Shown here piece after piece: positions 46,022 to 58,559 of a DNA stretch of 64,000 nucleotides. The notes beneath the pieces are model-generated. The model did not search any database and was not told the DNA's origin. It saw only the letters and a program-made list of their open reading frames with translations. The translations under genes were made by a program, and so were the position numbers. The DNA comes from Pomphorhynchus laevis (taxonomy: Eukaryota > Acanthocephala > Palaeacanthocephala > Echinorhynchida > Pomphorhynchidae): assembly GCA_012934845.2 (NCBI GenBank), contig WNNJ02001344.1, positions 235,681 to 299,680 of the forward strand. Direction: 5' to 3'. Numbering within the stretch: position 1 is the first letter of the stretch; each line of letters opens with the position of its first letter.

Positions 46022-47075
46022 CTATCACAATCAATCTATCCTCAAAAAGCTATCTTCAAAATACTATCCTTAAAAAAATATACTCAAAAAACTATCTTCA
46101 AAATACTATCCTTAAAAAATATACTCAAAAAACTATTCTCAAAAACTATCCTCAAAAACTATCCTCAAAAAACTATCCTCAAAAAACTATCCTCAAAAAA
46201 CTATCCTCAAAAAACTATCCTCAAAAAACTATCCTCAAAAAACTATCCTCAAAAAACTATCCTCAAAAAACTATCCTCAAAAAACTATCCTCAAAAAACT
46301 ATCCTCAAAAAACTATCCTCAAAAAACTATCCTCAAAAAACTATCCTCAAAAAACTATCCTCAAAAAACTATCCTCAAAAAACTATCCTCAAAAAACTAT
46401 CCTCAAAAAACTATCCTCAAAAAACTATCCTCAAAAAACTATCCTCAAAAAACTATCCTCAAAAAACTATCCTCAAAAAACTATCCTCAAAAAACTATCC
46501 TCAAAAAACTATCCTCAAAAAACTATCCTCAAAAAACTATCCTCAAAAAACTATCCTCAAAAAACTATCCTCAAAAAACTATCCTCAAAAAACTATCCTC
46601 AAAAAACTATCCTCAAAAAACTATCCTCAAAAAACTATCCTCAAAAAACTATCCTCAAAAAACTATCCTCAAAAAACTATCCTCAAAAAACTATCCTCAA
46701 AAAACTATCCTCAAAAAACTATCCTCAAAAAACTATCCTCAAAAAACTATCCTCAAAAAACTATCCTCAAAAAACTATCCTCAAAAAACTATCCTCAAAA
46801 AACTATCCTCAAAAAACTATCCTCAAAAAACTATCCTCAAAAAACTATCCTCAAAAAACTATCCTCAAAAAACTATCCTCAAAAAACTATCCTCAAAAAA
46901 CTATCCTCAAAAAACTATCCTCAAAAAACTATCCTCAAAAAACTATCCTCAAAAAACTATCCTCAAAAAACTATCCTCAAAAAACTATCCTCAAAAAACT
47001 ATCCTCAAAAAACTATCCTCAAAAAACTATCCTCAAAAAACTATCCTCAAAAAACTATCCGCAAAAAACTATCAC
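46022..47075 (+). repeat. 1-kb 14-bp minisatellite
   Basis: The unit CTATCCTCAAAAAA is repeated about 65-75 times. Copies from about 46150 to 47055 are virtually identical; the left edge (46030-46150) is degenerate with variants such as CTATCTTCAAAATA. The array is bracketed by similar CTATCACAATCAAT and CTATCACAATTAAT. Because 14 is not divisible by three and no + frame has a stop, it creates a spurious 376-codon K-rich frame. Confidence 0.97.
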
Positions 47076-47099
47076 AATTAATGCCGAAAACGCTCGAAT

Positions 47100-48860
47100 A
47101 TGATGGGTAATAAATAATAAGAACGCAATCTACAAAGTAATTGACTGTTGAGAACAAATCCAGATGTTTTTCCAGTGACAATTGCGGTGTATGTACGACG
47201 GTCACGCTTTAATCTTATTCTACCAGGGCGAAAAATGATTTTCTGTGTCTTTTGTTCATCCAACGATACTGCTGAGCTGCTTTCAAAAATAAAACGTTGC
47301 AAGAGGAACTTCCTCACAGTTCTGCCAAAATAGACATGCAATATAAGTCTGTGATAGCATCTAATACTCGTCATGATGTTGAAGATGTAATAATGTAATA
47401 ATGTCGTAATCGATAACCTGCAAATTATGAACAATTCATAGATACCGTTGTTAATCAAGCCGATTCAGTGAAACTTAAGTGTGTAAAAAACGACAATCGG
47501 GTGTCGTAATAAAACTTTATAGAATATTTCATGATCTGATCATCTCGAACAGCCTGTGATAATTATATACCCAATACCTAGTGAAAATATCTTGTTTGAA
47601 TATGAAACCTCCAAATCACAACCTCCGATTATATCTGTACATTAGTCCCCATCATCATTTAACGAACATATAATGTTTGATACTGATATGTCGAATATAG
47701 GTACTGATACTGATATGCGCGATTCTGATCTGCGTCAAATTGTCAAGACAAATCGTTCAGCTATTTCACACAATACAAACAACAACGTTGTAATCAATAA
47801 TAAACAGACTAAGGTATCTCTATACCAGCAAATATCGAAGACTTTATCTGGAACGGCATATTCTAGAGTATCATCAGAGGGTGCACAGCGTTCGATTGTA
47901 CAAGCTAATAAGAGTCGAAACCTGCTCATAGCGAATTTGGCTGAATCCTTTACACTGAACAGCCAGTCTGCTGTATTCTGTATATCGATGTGAACAATCA
48001 TTCAGACATGGTGAGTTGTTATGTTATGTGTTAAGTCTTATATAAGTTATGATGTCTTGCTAGCTGACAATGACGCTGTGATGAATGCTGTATATTATGT
48101 TAAATATTATAACATATTATATGTTGTATAATATATTATATACTATATTATAATATATTATATATTCTATTATAAATAATATGTTATGATGACCTTACGG
48201 TGTGAGCTGGGATTTCTTTTCAAACTTACTATTGGTATAATCTATCGGTCACCGCGTTCACAATGCATGTCAATTGACTAGATTTGCTTAATCTAAAATA
48301 GTTATTGTGCTCGCTGATTTCAACATACCTGGTGTCGACTGGAAAATATCTACGTGTAGTGATAGCGATAGCGACACCCGTGATATTATCGATACCTGTA
48401 GTACGCTTCTGTTTAGACATCATGTAGAAGATTTCACAAGATTCTCAGCTTTATCTTGTTCATTACTGAATATCTGTTCATCTATATATTCCAATCTTCA
48501 GGTAATGTTTCATGTGATTCTCGGTTCGGAAACTACGATAATAACATTATTTAAAATCGATTTAAAATCCCTTTAAATCGATTATTACTGCACTGTAGAC
48601 AACCAACTGAACGGTCTATATCTTGTTTCGATCGTGAATTATTGATTACAATTAAATGTCATATATAATTCAATAACTTTAAATGTGATATGGATACTTA
48701 TTAAAAATATCGAACTGCAAGGAATCATGTTACTTTGCTTTCGTGCTGCAAAATATTTCTTTTCGAGAACCTCTTTATATCATGATGTCGTTATGGCCGT
48801 AGATCGTTTTTCACTAATGCTAAACGGCGCGATTACTCTACGCCATAAATAAAGTATATA
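47100..48860 (+). pseudogene. decayed CR1-like LINE, ORF1 and endonuclease pieces
   Basis: Three pieces. 47148-47330 resembles the end of the ORF1 RRM-like domain. 47673-47993 contains ANKSRNLLIANLAESFTLNS, comparable with GCLVILANVPESIFENA of LINE W. 48205-48580 is endonuclease: IGIIYRSPRSQC, then VLADFNIPGVDWK and HHVEDFTRFSALSCSLLNIC. Order and breaks suggest at least one rearrangement. The RT of this copy is not seen. Confidence 0.6.
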
Positions 48861-48885
48861 TTTAACTTAGATTGTCTACTTAATT

Positions 48886-49540
48886 CCGATGATCACCTTT
48901 CCCTTAAACCATTCGTCCGTGACAAGGTCCGCTCATCTAACTAAATTCTCCGTGACATCAGCCGTATCCGCCCCTTATCGATTTCCGTTTCTGTATGTCT
49001 CTTCTTTCATCGCTTCTTTTCGCTAAAATTGATTACTGCCTTAGCCTTTTCGCCTATTCTCCAAAATCCATCATCATACCCCTACAACGAATAATCAACT
49101 CTGCCGTTCGAATGCGCTTTCGTCTCCGTCGCTTCGACCACACATCCATATATCTTGCCCAACTTTCCTGGCCCGCCATCCACATCTGCATAAAACTCCG
49201 CCTTCTTCTCGTAACTTTTCGTCTCATCGCTGTCGGCTCCCTATCGTTCATCAACCTTCCTTTCTTAGACGACACTCGCCCCACCTCGCTATCGCTGCGT
49301 TCCCGTTATACCCTCTTACTCCACGTTTCCAATTACTCTAATAACTACGGTCTCCGATCCTTCCTCGTCGCCGCCCCACTTGCCTGGAATCAACTCCCTC
49401 TCGACGTCCGTCGCGCTTTCTCCTTCATCACATTCAAACACCTCCTCCGTTCACATCTTTTCGACACATGATTTACATTTTTGTTTTGTTGTGGTCATGT
49501 AAGCGTGCGCTGGCACGCATTTGCCACGTTAAAATAAATC
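48886..49540 (+). mobile_element. LINE Z 3' end
   Basis: Enters Z after the YADD motif at DDHLSLKPFVRDKVRSS. A 158-codon frame (48995-49471) runs from MSLLSSLLFAKIDYCLSLFA to FKHLLRSHLFDT, then the hairpin tail (49491-49540). Unlike the chimeric copies it keeps the KIDYC frame. Confidence 0.88.
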
Positions 49541-49609
49541 GTTTTTTTTTGCCACAATTTAAATTTTTGATATAAATTTTGAATCAGATTATCAACTCAT
49601 TTCCCTCTC

Positions 49610-50110
49610 AAACTTGTGATTGTATACCGTCCAGGCTCAACTGTCCCCTCAGGTATGTTCTTTAACGACCTTGAAGATCTTTCTCACTGTTCATTGTCTT
49701 ATACTCATTATCTTGTTTTTGGTGGTTTTTTTAACATTCGTCTTAATCTCAATTTCATTCACTTTTCTGAATGAAGTTAGCCAATGTTTGGTTCCACGTG
49801 AATTTGGTTTGGCACTACTATTCTTCCATATTGCTTACCTAGTTGTTACTCAATTACAATCAGCGGACGAAGACTTTTCGAATGTTTATGCAACGTGTAG
49901 ACGTCTCGAAGAAATATTCAGACGTGATATCAAGCTTGATCGAAATTTGAAACATACGTCGTACATTTTACCCCTAAATGTTCTTGATGTTCCTACATTA
50001 TGGTATACATGTAATCGTGTAGATTTGATACTTGTATGGGATATAATTCACGATACTAAAAGCCATCGCTACGCCTTCGAGATTTGCCACACTTGCGCGG
50101 TCACCTAATG
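49610..50110 (+). pseudogene. CR1-like LINE scraps
   Basis: 49615-49770 reads LIVYRPGSTVPSGMFFNDLE and YLVFGGFFNIRLNLN, an endonuclease stretch with GDFN changed to GGFFN. 49860-50100 reads RRLEEIFRRDIKLDR and LNVLDVPTLWYTCNRVDLIL, resembling the post-RT region of LINE V. Two different truncated elements are probably adjacent. Confidence 0.5.
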
Positions 50111-50514
50111 ATGCAAACAGCTTGAATCCAGCACACCCGGGCATGCCAACAATCTAAGCGTGTAGTTGGACTTTGTAAGACTTCGGGCGTCAACAGTCTG
50201 CTTATCTACTGTAAACAGTTGAAAAAGTGGCTGGGCAGAGACCCTAAATTGCTGCTCAAGTACGCAATTATTTAGATCCCCAAGCACTCTATGTACAATT
50301 TGAACTCCATAAAATAATGCTGATATTCAATGTCGTAGATATATATGCTGAGTTTTCACTATAAATCTGATTAAAAAATTGTCTTAGATATAAATACTTA
50401 CAGATTTAAATATGCACATACAATAATATCTACAATCTTAACGATTTCAACGATTTCAAATCAGCAAGCATATACTTACATTAAATCATACAAGATAAAT
50501 CATACAATTGCGAA

Positions 50515-51180
50515 ATGGTCAAAAAGAACATTAAAGTCAGACAAGTGAAGTATAATGATGTTGTAAACAGTACTTTGGATTTTATTGAAAGACAAGTAGC
50601 ATGTGATACAGTTGTTTGTGACGTATGGACACATATTACGGTTCCTAAATCAATGGACTTGAGCTCAAAATGTATGTCATTTTATTGCGAATTTTGTTCA
50701 TGTTATCATCGTAAAAATCGTTGTACTGTGCCTATTGACACTGATGAAATACTGAGCAAATAAGGCAATTATCATATGATAAATCCATGGAGTTAATTTC
50801 AACAAATCTATAGAGAATTCAGATCAAGAATATTCGTCATAATCCTATACGAATCTAGAGAAGAGGTAGTACAAATTCGACAAAAAATCAGGACAATACA
50901 AATCATTCGGTGCTAAATAACATTTCGTCAAGATAATTTATCATAATGCCAGCAAAATCAAAAGTAATATTTTAAGCAGCTACGCAGATGACTATGCTAC
51001 TCATAGACAGAACTCTAATGATCTACTTCCTGATAAATCTGTTGATGTTTTAGACAAAGGACATGAGGCTGAGATTAACAAACATGGACGAACTGATTCT
51101 TCAATTAGTGCGGATTTAAATTATTAAACTGATAAAGCCTGTAACTCCAATGTCATGCACGTGTTGATGACGCGAACAAT
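50515..51180 (+). pseudogene. CR1-like LINE ORF1 N-terminal remnant
   Basis: 82 codons from MVKKNIKVRQVKYND to the stop. The Cys set CDTVVCDVWTHITVPK and YCEFCSCYH matches the PHD-like domain of LINE W and Z ORF1 (CSNDLCDTWTTICM, YLCGFC). The N-terminal MVKKN resembles the basic start of those proteins. Downstream to 51180 the sequence has polar, broken frames as expected of the linker. Confidence 0.65.
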
Positions 51181-51231
51181 TCATCGGACAGAGAGTCGTA
51201 AATTATCGATACTCAAGTAAAAGTTAAATTT

Positions 51232-53300
51232 TCTTTTGAGTTCCAAATGCGTGCCAACGGCTCGCTTACAAGCCTACTAAAAATGACAAAGAAAAATGAT
51301 TGAAAACTGATAAAAATAATAATAATTCCGCAAACGAACTTTGAATAGTATGAACAAAGAAGTTGAGCGGATGTACGAAGGGAGCGAATTCCAAGCAAAA
51401 GGAGCCGCAACAGGAAATGAACGGAGGCAGTAATTTGTCGAATACGTTGGAAAGTAGAGAAAAAGGAATGAGATGATATTAAGAATAAAGAAACAGTACG
51501 ATATACACCGCGATATGGAAGATGTAAGAATGAAGGCGAATTGCGATGCAATACACGATGGGTCAGGATAATCAAACGAAACTGGACACGATTGCTAATT
51601 GTGGGAAGACAGGAAAGATAGAAAATATATTGAAATATGTGGTTAAAACAGCGGAGACGTAGGACAACGCGAACTGCTGAGTTTATAATAATTTGGAGAG
51701 GTTGGAGTGTAGTTTTGGGAGAGTCGAGACCAGGCAAAAGCAATAATCGATTCGAGGAAATAAAAGGGAAACACAGGAGTGAAAATCGTTCAACCTACGA
51801 ATACGGCGAATATCACGGAGTAGCAGGAACGAGGAGCGGACTTTATCGGAAACAAATGGCTTGAGAGAAAAATGGTTGTCAAAATGGAAACAGAGGAATA
51901 CGATAGCATTAACAACAATAAGAATGGTTGAGTAGATATACGGTAGGTTGAGTAATGTTGATGTGAGAGGGAATTATCTACATGATTTTGAACTTTGCAA
52001 GATTGAGTGATAGGCGAATCGACGAAAGGTGATGAGCAAAGGATAAGAGGCAAGCGGAAGAAGTTGATGCAAGATCATCGATTTGTGAGGAAGGCAGATA
52101 AGAGTAGAGGAGAATGTCATCAGCATATTGCATAACATAAAAATTGTGTTCTGGTTATTGTAGAGAGATCACCGAGAAGAAGGGAGAAAATAGCGGGACC
52201 TAGTACTGAGCGTTGAGGAACACATTGTGCGAGAGAAGACAGTTGAGATACAGAAGAAGCTTAATGAACACTGAAAGAACGGTCAGATAAATTAGAAGCC
52301 AGGTTATAGCGGATTTAAAGAAACCATAGTCATGACGGAGCAGATAGAGAAGAATATAATGATCGACGATGTCGAATGCAGATGATAGGTCAAGGAAGAT
52401 TATGACGCTTCAAAGTTTTTCCTATCGTGATTGCAGAAGATCACCAATGACATGCTAGTTTTCTGGAATGATTAGTGCGAAAATCAGATTGAAACGGGAA
52501 AATAAATTTTACGATAGAAGATAGGTATTAACCTGATTTAGCACAAGATGTTCGAAGAGTTTTGATAAGGTTGAAAGAAGATGTAATGGACGATATGAGA
52601 ACGGAAATGAACTGTCGAGAGAGTGTTTTTTTTCAGAAGTGGACGAACAGCGGCAGATTTTCAGTTTGACTGAAAAGTACCGCTGCGGATAGAAGAATTA
52701 AACAAGGTTGCCAAAAACGGAGATACCGAATTGCAAATAAGCTTAAGTAAGTACAAGGAAGAGGGTCGGCAGGAGAAGATTTGTTGGGCAATAAAAGGAG
52801 AACTTTTAAAACTTAGTCTGAAGAAATGGGTAAGAGACAGAAGAGTTCAGGAAAAGAGAAATGTATTGATCCAGTCGATGATTGTAGAGTTGAATGGATA
52901 TATGATAAAGTATTAGCAGATTTAGATTGAAGATAAGAAGAAAACAAGTTTGTATCGAAGTTACTAGGTGTTGAAGAACGTGAAAGGAGTGAGTTTAAAA
53001 TATGCCAAGTATACTTTGAGTTCGAAGAAGTAAGTTTATTCTGTCAGAAGTGTGCACTTACTTCCCAGGAGAGAGTAATTTGAACTACGGATATTTAGGT
53101 AGTCATCACGATACTTGGAGGAGACAGAATTAGAACCTCGTTTGAGAAAACGGAGATATATGCGAAAAGCGTGACGCATGCGGAGCTTAGAAATTACGCA
53201 GTAAGAATCAAACCATTATGTGCTTCAAGAACGTTTACGAGTGTGTGTGATCGACAAGGTAATATGTAATCTAGAATTGCTGTAAGCTAAGAGTCAAATA
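51232..53300 (-). pseudogene. diverged LINE Z-like element, RT to 3' end
   Basis: Minus strand, with a degenerate hairpin tail at 51232-51280. 51743-51213 has LQIIINSAVRVVLRLRCFNH, matching LQRIINTAVRVLFRLRRFDH of Z. Near 52130 is MQYADDILLY, and near 52200 a QRSVLGPAIFSLLLGDL-like block. Further 5' pieces reach about 53300. Frames are broken throughout. It forms an older branch related to Y and Z. Confidence 0.7.
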
Positions 53301-53719
53301 GATAAGATAGCAAATCAATGAAAATGGAAGGCGAATTAAGCGACACAAGAGCAGATACAATAATAGCAGATTGAAATAATAGTTGATCAAGACGTTTTTC
53401 GCGTGAGTCTCGGATTTACCAAATTTCTGAATGAAAATGATAAGAATGTAGCTATGAAACTGCAAGTTCAGAGTTTAATTCGTCTTGCGAAACGAATCAC
53501 AGAGAAACCTCGCTTATTGAGTTCTGCTGACCACGCTAATATGTTGCTTCGTCGTGATTACCTTTAAAAAATTCTACTATAAGAATAATGAGAGACATTC
53601 ACTTTGATAAACGTTTGAAATTGAGGAAGGTTCGTGAGAAGCTACAGGGTAGAATAAGCGAAGGCGATACGAATGCATACATAAGAATTTTTGAAGTAGT
53701 TCGGTTGGGACCATCATTA

Positions 53720-55210
53720 CGTTGTGCCCCGCTTCTAAACTAGATAATGGGTTTTATTATGATTCCAATTTTGATGATTTAATTGATTTTTCTAAGGTAA
53801 ATGCTAAAACTAGCAAAACCTTTACGTCATCAGAACATCGGCTGTATATTGGTTACTCAAACGTTCGAAGCTTTCCATCCCAATTTCTTTTCTTGCTCGA
53901 CCATATTGCTGATAATCATTATGATATATTCTGTTTTTTTAAATCTTGGTTACATAGTGGCATATCTAATAATCTGTTTAATGTTGTAGGTTATAGGTTA
54001 ATAAGAGCGGATCGCTTTCCTTGTCTGTGAGGTGGAGTTGTAGCATTCGTTCTACATGATCTCTCAACACCCAATATATCATGTCTATGTGATTCTAAGT
54101 GGTCATATGAGTGTCTGTCTTTCACTGTTGATCATTAATTGTTGAAATTTAATGTTTGTCTTGTTTATAGATCTCCATCTTTCACTTTGATAACAGATCG
54201 GCTTAAGGATTATTTATCTAATTTTTGTTCATCCCAACGATTTGTCCTTTTAGGTGACGTAAACCTCCCGAATGTAGATTGGAATATGAATGGGTATCAA
54301 CCCTGCTCAGGCGTATCAAAACAATTTCGTGATTTATTTCTTGTTAACCTACTTTTAGTGAAGCAAAATAGAGAACACACTCATGTTAACAGTGCTACTC
54401 TAGATCGTGTGATCAATGTGTTCTCTCTATTAAATTAGTGTCCAAAATCATTTGTAGATCAAAATTGGACTATATAAAACGAAATTTGACTTGGGTGGAT
54501 TCCCAACACCTCTTAGTAGCTTTCTAGAACATGTTTTCCCATAGTTAACAGGTATAGGTCTAAATATCTGTTATAGGTCTAACACTTTCAGATCTGATGA
54601 TCATTCTTAATAACGTTTTCTTAAATTTATAAGATAAATTTGCTCCGAAACGGAGAACTTTCATTAATTCCACTCGCCCTCAATGGTTTGATCATGAACT
54701 TCGTTCATTGTTAAAACTGCCCAATACCCTGTGGGCTATTACTCTAACCCATCCTGGAAATTTAGACAAGTATCGGCATGTGCGCAACCTCTCAGTAGAT
54801 TTAAAATTCATAAGAAAATATCATTTGAAGAAGTTATTGCAAATTGTATCGGGACTCAACCAAAACGTTTCTGGTTATATGTGAAAGGTTTAAGGATACT
54901 TCGTTCTAATTAAAGGAAGATTGTATTGCAAATTGTATCGGGAATCAACTAAAACGTTTTTGGTCATATGTGAAAGGTTCAAGGATACTTCCCTCTAATA
55001 TATCATTCATTACTTCTGCTGATTATGTTTATTCTACTGAGTCTAAAATTGCTGAATGCCTAGCGAACAGCTTCCATTCTTCATCGACTATTGTTTCGGC
55101 TATTTACTCTTTAAAATGGTATCCCATTCATAATATTACTCAGAATCGTGTTAAACCAATCAATCGTGTTAAACCAATCAACATAAACTTTTGTGACTTT
55201 TGTTTGTGAG
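53720..55210 (+). pseudogene. CR1-like LINE endonuclease and linker
   Basis: 53722-54030 reads YIGYSNVRSFPSQFLFLLDH and FCFFKSWLHSGI, the start of an AP-type endonuclease. 54139-54438 continues CLVYRSPSFTLITDRL and FVLLGDVNLPNVDW. 54660-55210 encodes the linker (FRQVSACAQPLSRFKI, IAECLANSFHSS). A stop after DRFPCL and other breaks kill it. A linker segment of about 75 bp is duplicated (54835-54910 and 54925-55000). No RT follows. Confidence 0.75.
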
Positions 55211-55282
55211 TCTTTTTTTCTTTACTTTTCCTTTTCTTTTTTTTTAACAGTGCAACTGTGAGCTTTGCTCGTCTGTTTGTCG

Positions 55283-57080
55283 AAATAATAATAATTTTTT
55301 TTTTTTTTATAATTTTTTTTAAATACAAACATTTAAGAATACAGTCAAATAATAGTTATTAAGTCTTGTTCCATGCTGACTAACTGACTAAATTTTCGAC
55401 GTACGAGCAGCACGTATAGACATCGAAGACATTTTTGCTAAAGCAAAACCGACTCTACTCCTTATATTTCGGATACAGGCGCTGTAATTATCGCAAGTTC
55501 TATCTGCTCGTATCTTTGCTATTTTCTTTAAAATCATCTGTGCTGTACTGCCAAGGGCACCGTTGGAGGCAAGAACAATAGGATAAAATGACGATCGTTC
55601 AAACCGTGCTATTCTTTCACCATACTTCGAGTTTTTTCTAGCCTCGTGATAGTTAAAAGCATTGCTTGTCGTGCCAGATGAATAAGAAGGAGCAAGATGG
55701 CTGAAAACACAAATGTCAAATAATGACCGCTCCGTCTTATCCCCAAACAGACCGTAACACGCAACATCAACTCTAGAATTACGATCAAGGGTCGTTGTGG
55801 AATTTTTGAAAACTATTCCTTCAGGCAAAGGTTGTAAAGGAGGTTCAATTGATGTTGAACTGCATACATCGGATAGTTCTTTAGCAATAATATCACGAAC
55901 CACGTTATGTCTAATTGTTGGAATACCACCGGACTGACAAGCAACAGCATGACAAATATCAAAATTGTGTCCACACAAACATTTCATGGGTGAGTCCGGA
56001 GGTTTCCATCCATAGCGTGATGCCAGAGCATCTTGAAATTGCCTTTTGCTTAAGTGGTGATTAAGTACTAATGAAGGTTTTGCTGAAAGCCAATTAGATG
56101 CCCCTTTACAGGCTGCGAAATCGAGACAAGCGCTAATAGTCGCTGATTTTGATTTAACCCTCATCAATCGAGTTTTGATAGATTCTTGCTTATATATTCT
56201 TATTTCTCGCGCAATTTGGGCATATCTAATCTCTAAATCACTTCCTGATAATCCATCTAGTAGAGGTTGGCTCATGCGTAATGAACTATCATATTCCGAA
56301 AGAGGATTACTATTCGGGTCTAGTATACCCAATCCACCGTAGCGTAATGGAATCATTATCGAATCAAGTTGTCCCGTATCTAAATCAACTCCTGTCAACT
56401 TCGGAATGATCGTGTCGAATATATACGATGAAAGACGTTCGTAACATGTGCTACTAGCCATACAAGTTCGTTGAACATAATTCCACTTGAATTGGAGCGC
56501 CTGCGTCAAAGCTGCAAAAGCGACGTATGGATCTTCATTCGCTACTAAATTCAAATTTTTTAATGATTCAATCCAGTTTTCAATTTTGCCATGAACAAAT
56601 TGGTCCATATATGTTTGATCTCCAATGGCAGAACCAAGAATTTCTGTACCTTGGTATATAATCTTAAGCCCTGTACCACAGAAAGTCTTCTCTGCTAATT
56701 TTATTTGATCTTTATGTACTAGAACCTGGCATTTTTGTTCATTTAGATGAAATCCATATCTATGGCCGATTTCGCGGATACCATTCCAGACTCTCAATAC
56801 ATCAGATCGACTACCCACACAATTCGCATCGTCTGCAAACCAGCGATGAGTAACGTTTGGTGCTATAGCTCTCAGCTTCATTATTAGTGGAAGTGATGAC
56901 GCAGCAAATGCTATCATTGCCAGAGGATCACCTTGCGTGAACCCCTCCTTGGAAAACATTAAATCCTTGTCGACTGAAAGAGTTGCTGGATTACCATACA
57001 CATTACGCAGCACTGTTGCTAGTGAAGGACAAACATACTCGATATTTGCTATAGATTGGCTATAGATATTTGCCTATTTA
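55283..57080 (-). mobile_element. RLE-type non-LTR element, copy 1
   Basis: 541 codons from 57013 (GTG; frame open to about 57075, so no true start) to 55388. RT: KEGFTQGDPLAMIAFAASS and HRWFADDANCVGS, then ILGSAIGDQTYMDQF. A C-terminal zinc finger reads CLCGHNFDICHAVACQSGG, followed by RHNVVRD. A restriction-like endonuclease reads RVDVACYGLFGDKTERSLFD, then ICVF. This order (RT, CCHC finger, PD-(D/E)XK-like nuclease) is that of R2-group and related elements. It is 5'-truncated. The 3' UTR ends in ATT repeats near 55290. The remaining frame is unbroken, so it is recent. Confidence 0.85.
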
Positions 57081-57162
57081 GATTTTCACCACATCAGTTT
57101 GACCTGTATTCTTTATAAATTATTAAAACGAATTATTGCCAAAAGGCTACTTGAGCATTTAA

Positions 57163-58555
57163 AAATAATAATAATAATAATTTATTTTCTTTATTAGTAA
57201 AACATAAAATTAAAGGTAACCCTCTAATGGGCCCTATTTGTCAATTCAAAAAAAATAATTATCTGTATGTGTAGTTATGCAAAAACTGGACGATGAAACG
57301 CCGATCTGGATCCTCTAATGCACCGGGATACCATCCTTGCGAGACGGATGCCTATTCTACAACGCAGCGTTGAAATTACATCCGAATACTTAACCTCTGC
57401 TCTTTCGGCGATAGTATTCGCGATTTTTTTCAGAAGACTTTCCGTGCCCTTACCTGCACCTCCAGAGTTCGACAATACAACAGGAATGAAAGATGCTCTT
57501 TCAATTTCGGTTATTCTTTCTAGATATTTATTTCTTTTTCGGCTTTCGTGATACTCAAAACACGCACTTGGATTCCTTGATAAATTCGACGGCGCGAGCG
57601 CATTAAAAATGCAAACATCTATTAAAGTACGTTCCGTCTTGTCACCAAACAATCCGTTGCATGATATGTCCAATCTCGCTTCTTTATCCTTAGTAGTTGT
57701 TTGTTTCAAGAAAGTTACATTTGAAGAAACAGGCGCCAGTCGAGGTTCGATTTGTACAGATGGACATATCTCAGTAAGCGTGTATGCTAAGAAATCCCGT
57801 ACCACGTCATGTCTCATAGATGGAAGTCCACCAAGTGAACACGAAAGCGAGTGCGCCAGAGAATTTACTGTACCACATTGACAATAGGACGGAGCGCTTT
57901 TTGGAAGAAAACCGTATCGCGCCGCCATAGCGTCTCGAAATTCATCGTTGCTTAGCCTTGAATTCCTTTCATGCGATGGATAAACTGAAAGCCATGATGA
58001 TGCACCTTTGACTGACGAGTGTTCTATTGACCTTCTCAATAAATGATTGCAATTATCGAGAATATTATTGCGATTAATTTTACAACGGGAGATATTTTGA
58101 GCGCGGATTAGTTTAATTATCGTATCTTGTTTTCCTTTTAGTGATTCGCCGGAGTAACCTTCCAAACATGGAGCGCATAGGGAAGTAGATGATTCATATT
58201 CCGATTGAACCAATGCTGAAGGATCACGTATACTTACGCCACCGTCCCTGTAACTGAGGCAAAGCGTTCTCCATATAAATTCATCACTTGAAAGATCGAT
58301 ATTAAACAGCTTAGATATCATCATTTTTATTCTTTCAGACAGAGGACCAATCCAATCTACAGAACATTCACAAGTCCTCAGGAGATGCGACCATTTGTGC
58401 TGAATTGATCTGATAAAAGCCGTATACGCAACCTGAACATCGAGTTCACCCATATCTACCAACCGTTCAATGGAATTCGATATATCCTGCACAAATGATG
58501 ATACAAACTGCTTAACGTAAGCGTATTTACCGATCGGGGAACCAAGAATTTTCTT
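57163..58555 (-). mobile_element. RLE-type non-LTR element, copy 2
   Basis: 405 codons (58492-57275), open upstream to about 58555 where KILGSPIGKYAYVKQFV matches ILGSAIGDQTYMDQF of copy 1. It lacks the RT core. The zinc finger is CQCGTVNSLAHSLSCSLGG with RHDVVRD. The nuclease segment is RLDISCNGLFGDKTERTLID then VCIF. The tail is ATT repeats at 57163-57180, immediately behind the 5' end of copy 1. Protein divergence from copy 1 is large, so it is a different subfamily rather than a recent tandem duplicate. Confidence 0.85.
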
Positions 58556-58559
58556 GGTT

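Noticed and set aside
46022-47075. CRISPR array
   Set aside because: Units are contiguous 14-mers without unique spacers, in an animal genome.
45973-47103. 376-codon K-rich open frame
   Set aside because: Produced entirely by the 14-bp minisatellite, which has no stop in any forward frame; there is no non-repetitive coding sequence around it.
47078-47458. 126-codon minus-strand frame
   Set aside because: No family features; the plus strand carries the better match to a LINE ORF1 domain.
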